A stretch of DNA of 21,788 bases from CAYVMN01 sp964452575 (GTDB lineage Bacteria; Desulfobacterota; DSM-4660; Desulfatiglandales; Desulfatiglandaceae): contig CAYVMN010000056.1 in assembly GCA_964452575.1 (NCBI GenBank), positions 1 to 21,788 of the forward strand, in the 5' to 3' direction. Shown here in pieces: positions 17,438 through 21,788 of the stretch (positions are counted from its first letter, which is position 1; each line of letters starts with the position of its first letter). Position numbers and translations under genes: made by a program. Below the pieces are notes generated by a model. The model worked only from the letters and a program-made list of their open reading frames with translations, did no database searches and had not been told where the DNA came from.

Positions 17438-18016
17438 TCATTTCTTCCATTTCCGATATTCACGCCTTCTGCGCAAATAGAAGTGTATTGTCCAGATAAG
17501 TAGGCCTATGATAGCTACTGCTCCAAGGATCTGGATTTCATAGTGTTTAATGTTCCCAATCAGGGCTTCTAAGGCACTTCCAAAGAGATAGCCTCCGGTC
17601 CCCACAGCGATAGCCCAAACTATCGCACCCACGGCGTTGAGCAAGACAAATTGAGCAGTGGGAACCGGGCCCATGCCAATCACAAATGGTGTCACTGTAC
17701 GCAATCCGTAGAGGAAACGGAATAGAAGAATCAAAGGCGTTCTGAATCTATCCACTAAACTCTGGGCCTTATCTACACGAACTTTCCAGGAAGGCCACTT
17801 GCGCAAAACGGCTTCGCTGTGCCATCGCCCCAGGAAGAAGAAAAGCTGGTCTCCGCAGAGGCTGCCGATAAAGGCAACCAGGATCACCCAGGGCAAATGT
17901 AGATAGCCTCCATTGGCGGCAAAACCTCCCAAGACCAGAATCGTCTCCCCCTCAAGGAAGGTGCCAATCAGAATGGCCACATAACCGTAGGTGTCAATAA
18001 TGGATTCAAATGTCAA
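17438..18016 (-). CDS. DedA family membrane protein (VTT/SNARE-associated domain)
   Basis: 192 residues. Conserved DedA elements are the re-entrant acidic segment FLEGETILVLGGFAANGGYL (about 19-38), GDQLFFFLGRW (about 55-65), and the essential-arginine region FRFLYGLRTVTPFVIGMGPV (about 99-118). Two C-terminal helices follow (about 125-150 and 160-180), then a basic tail. DedA proteins are linked to flipping of undecaprenyl phosphate or phosphatidylethanolamine-type lipids and to proton-motive-force homeostasis and peptide resistance. The start appears to be TTG, with GGGGGAG 11 bases upstream. This is less certain than the other starts, as no nearby ATG fits. Its neighbours (mprF remnant, GT4, flippase-like) support an envelope-lipid context. 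Confidence 0.92.
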   Translation of the reverse strand: MTFESIIDTYGYVAILIGTFLEGETILVLGGFAANGGYLHLPWVILVAFIGSLCGDQLFFFLGRWHSEAVLRKWPSWKVRVDKAQSLVDRFRTPLILLFRFLYGLRTVTPFVIGMGPVPTAQFVLLNAVGAIVWAIAVGTGGYLFGSALEALIGNIKHYEIQILGAVAIIGLLIWTIHFYLRRRREYRKWKK

Positions 18017-18126
18017 TATTTTTATTTCTCCCCCTGACCACTATTCATTAACATTAAGAATTGAAGACAACACCAAATAGGTAAACCGAACGATTTTGGT
18101 TTTTTGTTTCTTTATATGTGACAGCC

Positions 18127-18533
18127 TCATGCAGTACTATTGAGCTTGTAGAGTACTGTAACCAAGACTATCTTTCCCATAAGCATCCAGGTGGGACCAA
18201 ATAACCATAGTGTGAAGGGTACGCCAAGATAGTACCCTCGCATGCCAAGCGTATAATGGATGTAACCGCGGTTGATAATCTTTGTGACAGCATCGTAAGT
18301 AACAATGGGGTCATGCGAAGGGGTAACATTGATTGCGAAACTTGCATGATTGTAATACCGAATGGAGAGGGTGAAGTCTCGACCCAGTCACGGCGCAAGC
18401 GATTGGTCAGGCCAACAGAAGTGGTCAGGGGGGCGGTCCGAACCTTGTAAACCAAATGAATATGGTAAAGCAGCAATATCAGAAACGCCGCTGATGTCAT
18501 AATAATTTCCGGCCAAGAGCCCATGATTACCAA
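18127..18533 (-). pseudogene. DUF599 family membrane protein remnant with internal deletion and frameshift
   Basis: DUF599 proteins are small membrane proteins of about 230-240 residues with unknown function. The first part (18533 to about 18375) reads AFLILLLYHIHLVYKVRTAP and ends NRLRRDWVE, matching the start of the family. A second reading frame then carries the family C-terminus: TLSIRYYNHASFAINVTPSH, HYTLGMRGYYLGVPFTLWLF and GPTWMLM, ending at TGA 18127-18129. About 90-100 residues are lost between the two, and the junction shifts frame at about 18365-18380. The undamaged state of both ends suggests a recent single deletion. The product of the first frame (121 residues) would have a nonsense C-terminal half. 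Confidence 0.8.
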
Positions 18534-18580
18534 TACACATTCCCTTCAGATTTGGTATGGTATTTTGATTTCATGCATTC

Positions 18581-19177
18581 TTATCTCAACTCCTCAGGGC
18601 CAATAATGCCGCCGGAAAGGACAGACCTCAAAGCTTCCTCAATGCTCCAGCCCGGGTCTCTTGTCTGGGATTCCTTTACCACGACCATTGTCCCTGAAAC
18701 AGGGTTAGGTGGCGTTGGTATATAGACTTTGAGGAGTCTTTCATCATTGCTTTTCCTGTCAATAACCTCCCCGGTTACAAATCCGATGGTCCACATCCCC
18801 GGCTTAAGGTATTCTACAAGAACAGCCTTTTTAAAAACTTGCTTTTCTGGCAGGGAAAGGGTTGCCCCAAGCTGTTTTCCAACTTTGTACGTTGTTTTGA
18901 TCAATGGAATGTAATTTGTAATTCTCTCAAGAAGGCCAAACAGTTGCTTGCCTGCGACATTACTTGCCACAAGGCCTAAGACATAAAGGGAAACAAGCAC
19001 CAGCAAAATCCCTAAACCCGGAAATCTGAATCCGAGAAAATGATCTACCAGGCCCACTGCGCGCTGATCAATTGTGGTGTAGAGCAGCTTTACCGCTAAA
19101 TACGTCAAAAAGAGGGGAATAACGGCGAGAAGACCCCGGAAAATATATTTCTTTATATGAACAACGAATTTTTTCAT
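18581..19177 (-). CDS. DUF502 family integral membrane protein
   Basis: 198 residues. Basic N-terminus (MKKFVVHIKKYIFRG), then two membrane helices (about 14-34 and 54-72), followed by the family signature (LLERITNYIPLIKTTYKVGK, about 83-102) and a soluble domain containing TIGFVTGEV and the motif VYIPTPPNPVSGTMVVV (about 151-167). Function is unknown; the fold is predicted to be membrane-anchored with a cytoplasmic or periplasmic beta domain. The ATG overlaps the TGA of the M48 remnant (ATGA) and lacks a strong ribosome site of its own. The ancestral pair was therefore probably translationally coupled, and truncation of the M48 gene may have changed DUF502 expression. Confidence 0.9.
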   Translation of the reverse strand: MKKFVVHIKKYIFRGLLAVIPLFLTYLAVKLLYTTIDQRAVGLVDHFLGFRFPGLGILLVLVSLYVLGLVASNVAGKQLFGLLERITNYIPLIKTTYKVGKQLGATLSLPEKQVFKKAVLVEYLKPGMWTIGFVTGEVIDRKSNDERLLKVYIPTPPNPVSGTMVVVKESQTRDPGWSIEEALRSVLSGGIIGPEELR

Positions 19178-19549
19178 TTCAGTGATCGTTGATAATAAGG
19201 CAATGCCTCAAGAATGTAGGTCTTGATGTTCGCGATCCGAGACTCAGGGGCGGGGTGCATTGATAATTTGCTTTCCTCTGCCCGATTCCTCCAGAAATGC
19301 CTCGGCCGATTTTACGCCCCTCTCGCCAACTTTCTTGACCGTTTGGATCTTTTTTTGGTATGAGGAAAGCTTAGAGGTCTTCAGCACCTCGTCATACTGA
19401 TTAAGGCTGAGGGCCAGCAACTCCGATGTGGGTACAATATGCAGCCCCTTTCTCTTCGTGACAGGGACCTCTGCACATCCAACAAAGAAAAAGACGGCCG
19501 CGGGGATGATGGTCCACTTAAATACTGCGAAAGAAAATCTTTTCTCGAG
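19174..19549 (-). pseudogene. M48-family metalloprotease lipoprotein remnant, catalytic core deleted
   Basis: The frame runs from a hydrophobic signal with a lipobox-like FVGC (Cys at 19475-19477) into AEVPVTKRKGLHIVPTSELL, then ALSLNQYDEVLK and VKKVGERGVKSAEAFLE. This is the standard N-terminus of periplasmic M48 (BepA/Oma1-like) proteases. At about 19245-19262 it shifts to another frame reading HPAPESRIANIKTYILEALP, then YYQ, the usual M48 C-terminal segment. The HEXXH zinc motif and about 130 residues between are gone. No ATG, GTG or TTG start is visible in frame upstream of the signal sequence. The stop overlaps the DUF502 start. This is a dead gene keeping both ends. Confidence 0.82.
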
Positions 19550-19601
19550 TCCTGTGATATTCGACTTTATTTCAATTTCTCTCCTGTAAGGGCACCGAGT
19601 T

Positions 19602-19898
19602 TTATTCCTCTTCTGTTTCCTCTTCCTTCTCCTCCCTGCCCTTCTCTTTTAGTTCCCTATTTTCCATTTGGAGATTTTTGACTCTTTTCCGCAGGTTGAG
19701 CCTGCTGCGAAGCCCCATGATCATACCGATGAAAATCCCAACAAGGATGGCAATGTAGATTACGCCATAGAGGGGTAGCTCCCCAGTCACAATATTCATA
19801 TAGTAGGTTAAGCTAATGGGCTGGTTGTTTTTCACCCCAAAGGTAATAAAGAATAGGAGGATAATAATCAGGATTATCCACTTTGCATAGGTTCCCAT
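19602..19898 (-). CDS. LapA-domain (DUF1049) small membrane protein 1
   Basis: 98 residues from the ATG at 19898, chosen because AGGAG lies about eight bases upstream and the protein then starts MGTYAKWIILIIILLFFITF. A longer reading to 19991 would run back through the terminator. Two membrane helices (about 5-22 and 43-64) flank the short loop FGVKNNQPISLTYYMNIVTG, typical of LapA/YciS-like proteins. A highly charged coiled-coil tail ends in a poly-Glu stretch. In E. coli LapA works with LapB in lipopolysaccharide assembly; here only the family is supported. It follows a strong terminator and precedes the M48 remnant. Confidence 0.82.
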   Translation of the reverse strand: MGTYAKWIILIIILLFFITFGVKNNQPISLTYYMNIVTGELPLYGVIYIAILVGIFIGMIMGLRSRLNLRKRVKNLQMENRELKEKGREEKEEETEEE

Positions 19899-19925
19899 TT
19901 CTCTTCTCCTCTTTTGATTGTGCGT

Positions 19926-19973
19926 AAAAAACCCTGCCCTTGCCCGCCCTTTATTGGAAGGTTTCGGGCAGGG
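19926..19973 (-). terminator. Intrinsic terminator after the TM-helix channel-like gene
   Basis: On the minus strand CCCTGCCC (19973-19966) pairs with GGGCAGGG (19939-19932), enclosing a smaller CCTT/AAGG stem, and is followed at once by six T (19931-19926). It lies about 23 bases after the stop of the upstream gene and separates it from the next LapA-like gene. Confidence 0.72.
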
Positions 19974-19995
19974 GCAAAAACCGGATGCCATGACA

Positions 19996-20679
19996 TTACT
20001 TCTGGGACCGGGTCTTCTTCTCCTCGAGTAATCTCTTCAAATAATCCGCAGCCACGTCTTTTCCACCCAGCCCGAAGGCGAGTGCTAAGGCTAAAGCTGC
20101 GGCCCCAAAGGCGATTATAAAGGCAGAAGCTACGATCTCTTTGCCGATCCCCAACTGCAAGAGGGCAATGGACACAGAAAAGAATATAACAGCATAGAGC
20201 GCGGTTTTCCCCAGTCCCTCGGCCGTGGCCAATCCGGCGTTGGAGGCGGCAGTCTGGACAACGGCTGAAAGCAGTCCCCCGAGGAGAAACCCCAGAAGTA
20301 AAATGATGATTGCGGCCACCACATTGGGTATGTAGAGAAAGATGTCATTGAGAATATCCGAGACAATGGGTAAACCCAATGCATCCAATGAGGCGATGAT
20401 CACTAAGACCATGAAAAACCAGTAGATCAATAACCCGAGGATCTCTGATGCGGTTTTGGTGATGTTGCCTTTCTCCAAAAAACTCTTTAGGCCTGTCTTC
20501 TCCGCAGCGCTGTCAAAGCGCAAAAGCTTGAGGAGCTTCACTACTCCCGCTTTGATCAATTTGGCGAGGATCAATCCTACCACAAAGATGATAATCGCAC
20601 CGATCAGCTTGGGGAGAAAAACCGTAATTTTCGTGGCAAAAGCATTCCAAGCTCCTGTTACTACTGTTGTAAACTCCAT
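19996..20679 (-). CDS. 'Conserved TM helix' mechanosensitive-channel-related membrane protein
   Basis: 227 residues with five to six hydrophobic segments. Features are LIGAIIIFVVGLILAKLIKA (about 24-43), FDSAAEKTGLKSFLEKGNIT, then paired TM-helix repeats with VVAAIIILLLGFLLGGLLSA and AFGAAALALALAFGLGGKDV close to the C-terminus. This is the PF05552 TM-helix family, which is related to the pore helix of MscS (AlAiGlG-like) and includes CmpX-type proteins. It likely forms a channel or membrane-tension sensor. The ATG has AAAGGAGG eight bases upstream. It ends in a clear terminator, making CBM48-LapA2-TM-helix a probable transcription unit. Confidence 0.87.
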   Translation of the reverse strand: MEFTTVVTGAWNAFATKITVFLPKLIGAIIIFVVGLILAKLIKAGVVKLLKLLRFDSAAEKTGLKSFLEKGNITKTASEILGLLIYWFFMVLVIIASLDALGLPIVSDILNDIFLYIPNVVAAIIILLLGFLLGGLLSAVVQTAASNAGLATAEGLGKTALYAVIFFSVSIALLQLGIGKEIVASAFIIAFGAAALALALAFGLGGKDVAADYLKRLLEEKKTRSQK

Positions 20680-20800
20680 CTTCTTGCCTCCTTTCGCTTA
20701 GGTTAGAAAAACTGAAATTCTCAGTATGGCCCTAATTCAACGAATCAGACACTTGCCTCTCTATGACTCCAGCTCACCTCCTTTCCCAAATGCAATTTTT

Positions 20801-20825
20801 TATCACTTTAGGTGTTTGAAGAAGA
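20801..20825. repeat. 25-bp exact direct repeat, copy 2
   Basis: Identical to 1399-1423. Read on the minus strand, this copy supplies the last five codons and the stop of the second LapA-like gene (SSSNT, then TAA), plus seven bases beyond. Confidence 0.85.
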
Positions 20826-21035
20826 CTCCTTTTTGGGGGTTTCCTTTTTCCTAGTCACTTTGGCAGCAATATATCCTAATGCGAATCCCACAATGAGGAC
20901 TAACGGTATCAGGATAATTTGAGACATGGATATTTTCCAAAAATAGATCCGTAAAGTGACCACCTGTGTGTTTTGCATCAGAAACACCACGAACAAAATG
21001 ATCACTACCAGAGCGGATATGAGCCTAGGTCTCAT
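20808..21035 (-). CDS. LapA-domain (DUF1049) small membrane protein 2
   Basis: 75 residues. Two hydrophobic helices (about 5-20 and 38-58) flank MQNTQVVTLRIYFWKISMSQ, the classic LapA loop. A short basic tail follows (KVTRKKETPKK). The ATG has GGAGGAGG eight to ten bases upstream. Its last five residues and stop lie in the 25-bp repeat shared with 1399-1423, so the 3' end may have been replaced. It is one of two LapA-like genes placed either side of the TM-helix gene. Its role is probably structural or regulatory in envelope assembly; it is unproven outside enterobacteria. Confidence 0.88.
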   Translation of the reverse strand: MRPRLISALVVIILFVVFLMQNTQVVTLRIYFWKISMSQIILIPLVLIVGFALGYIAAKVTRKKETPKKESSSNT

Positions 21036-21106
21036 GAATATGCCTCCTCCATTATGTAGCAGATTTACGCTCTCGCTTCAAGCCGAAAATTCCTGCTCTC
21101 GTCTTT

Positions 21107-21406
21107 CTAATTTCGGGGTATGATCACTATATTATTCTGGGTTCCAAAGCAATTTTGACAGAAGGCCTCGTTTTTGGGATCATTTCGCCATTCCCCATCC
21201 ACCAAGAACTTGTACTCGTACCTTGCCGGTGGAAGCATCACAACCTTCTCCCATACCCCCCTCTTAACCTTTTTCATGGGATGAATCTTGGCATTCCAAT
21301 TGTTGAAATCCCCCATTAAAATGGCTTCCTTTGCCCCGGGCGCCTCCAGTGTGAACACCACCCTTCGTCTCTGAATCTTTTTTTTCGGTTTTCCTTTTGA
21401 CACCAT
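21107..21406 (-). CDS. Stand-alone glycogen-binding domain protein (CBM48, AMPK-beta-like)
   Basis: 99 residues. After a basic leader (KGKPKKKIQRRR) the whole protein is one CBM48/AMPK glycogen-binding domain: VVFTLEAPGAKEAILMGDFN, NWNAKIHPMKK, GVWEKVVMLPPARYEYKFLV and DGEWRNDPKNE. The tryptophans in FNNWN, GVWEK and GEWRND are those expected for glucan contact. Free CBM48 proteins can tether or regulate enzymes on glycogen. The glgP phosphorylase is the obvious candidate partner, though the genes are 12 kb apart. Two Cys residues (AFCQNCFG) replace the more usual residues in a late loop and could bind metal or form a disulfide. The ATG has GGAGGGAGG upstream. Confidence 0.88.
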   Translation of the reverse strand: MVSKGKPKKKIQRRRVVFTLEAPGAKEAILMGDFNNWNAKIHPMKKVKRGVWEKVVMLPPARYEYKFLVDGEWRNDPKNEAFCQNCFGTQNNIVIIPRN

Positions 21407-21441
21407 CGCTTCCTCCCTCCAAAAATCGAATAAAAGTTGCG

Positions 21442-21469
21442 TGGGGCTATCTCAAAGATACTTGCCCCA
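21442..21469 (-). terminator. Hairpin between the trkH remnant and the CBM48 gene
   Basis: Inverted repeat TGGGGC(AAG)TATCT / AGATAGCCCCA on the minus strand, giving 11 paired bases with a 3-base bulge and a 3-base loop. It lies about 22 bases after the trkH stop. T-rich sequence (TTTTATTC) begins about six bases later, not immediately. It may be the old trkH terminator, or a 5' leader structure of the CBM48 gene. Confidence 0.5.
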
Positions 21470-21491
21470 TCATGTCACAAAATCCTGTTAC

Positions 21492-21605
21492 TTATCTCCA
21501 GGATCTTGCCGTTACAAACAATATCAATCCGAAGATCTCAAGCCTCCCGAGTAGCATGGTAAGAGTCAAGACCCACTTTCCAGCATCTGGAATCTGACTG
21601 AAGGG
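21492..21605 (-). pseudogene. trkH: 3' fragment of trkH (potassium uptake channel subunit)
   Basis: The minus-strand frame reads YTPFSQIPDAGKWVLTLTML, then LGRLEIFGLILFVTARSWR, ending in TAA at 21492-21494. MLLGRLEIF followed by a hydrophobic stretch and a terminal W-R is the C-terminal helix signature of TrkH/KtrB potassium transporters (normally about 480 residues). Upstream within the window the frame soon meets a stop, and nothing resembling the rest of TrkH appears before the window ends. Only about 40 C-terminal residues survive here. A small RCK_C protein gene at the other end of the window is a possible former functional partner. Confidence 0.75.
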
Positions 21606-21788
21606 AGTATAACGCTCTTTAATAACTTAATAAATCATAGCGCGATCAAAAGCTATTGAATTTTAAAGAGCATCCCCCTTTCATTTCTGAAGGTCATCGC
21701 CGTCTCTTTAACAAGACCGGAAAGCTCCACTAATCCCTAATCAAGTGTAATTATTTTTCCAGTTCTAATAAAAGTACTCGAAATGCCC
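21606..21788. other. Gene-free end of the window
   Basis: AT-rich sequence upstream of the trkH remnant. The only open stretch with a protein-like look is 27 codons on the minus strand (21653-21736, reading LVELSGLVKETAMTFRNERG and so on to a stop), with no family I can name. No clear promoter, repeat or RNA gene is seen. Confidence 0.4.

Noticed and set aside
19899..19991. Longer start for the LapA-like protein 1
   Set aside because: The extra 31 residues would be encoded by the terminator hairpin, and a proper ribosome site precedes the internal ATG at 19898.
20771..20787. Strong AAAGGAGG with a GTG start on the minus strand between lapA 2 and the TM-helix gene
   Set aside because: The frame opened by the GTG ends after ten codons; perhaps a trace of a lost small gene, but nothing supports a product.
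21397..21597. Plus-strand 66-codon frame at the right end
   Set aside because: The opposite strand encodes the TrkH C-terminal signature and a hairpin, which explain the region better.
1..21788. CRISPR array, tRNA/rRNA genes, transposase or integrase
   Set aside because: No regularly spaced repeats, no RNA gene I could recognise, and no transposase or recombinase motifs on either strand.

Overview
The window is about 21.8 kb. Every supportable gene and gene remnant lies on the minus strand, so transcription runs from high to low coordinates. Gene content and moderate GC suggest a Gram-negative, anaerobe-like bacterium, possibly Desulfobacterota (old Deltaproteobacteria). That placement is inferred from the families present; the window has no rRNA or other phylogenetic marker.

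Right part (21.6 to 16.5 kb): a run of small membrane or envelope genes. In transcription order these are a trkH tail fragment, a stand-alone glycogen-binding CBM48 protein, a LapA-like protein, a 'conserved TM helix' MscS-relative, a second LapA-like protein, a broken M48 metalloprotease, DUF502, a broken DUF599 protein, a DedA protein and a DUF1003 protein.

Middle (16.4 to 12.7 kb): a twice-deleted mprF remnant. It is followed by three genes with overlapping stop/start codons: a GT4 glycosyltransferase, a NodB-type polysaccharide deacetylase and an LPG-synthase-TM/YbhN-type membrane protein. A wrbA remnant overlaps the end of the last one.

Left-middle (12.6 to 5.1 kb): malic enzyme with an unusual N-terminal extension, an HtrA/DegP periplasmic protease, alpha-glucan phosphorylase and ATP-dependent PEP carboxykinase. 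Together these link C4 acids, PEP and glycogen with envelope protein quality control.

Left part (5.0 kb to 1): an MscS channel, an SLC12/APC-type cation-chloride or amino-acid transporter, a membrane protein with an RCK_C (TrkA-C) domain, and an ftsH gene cut off just before the Walker A motif.

Two things stand out. First, the gene set (FtsH, HtrA, M48, MscS-type, K+/osmolyte transport, envelope lipid modification, glycogen turnover) looks like a stress- or dormancy-tolerance island. Second, at least six genes are damaged, and four of them (mprF, wrbA, DUF599, M48) keep recognisable 5' and 3' ends while the middle is gone. The intact neighbours show no frameshifts. This points to repeated internal deletion of island genes rather than general sequence error, although assembly artefact must be excluded.
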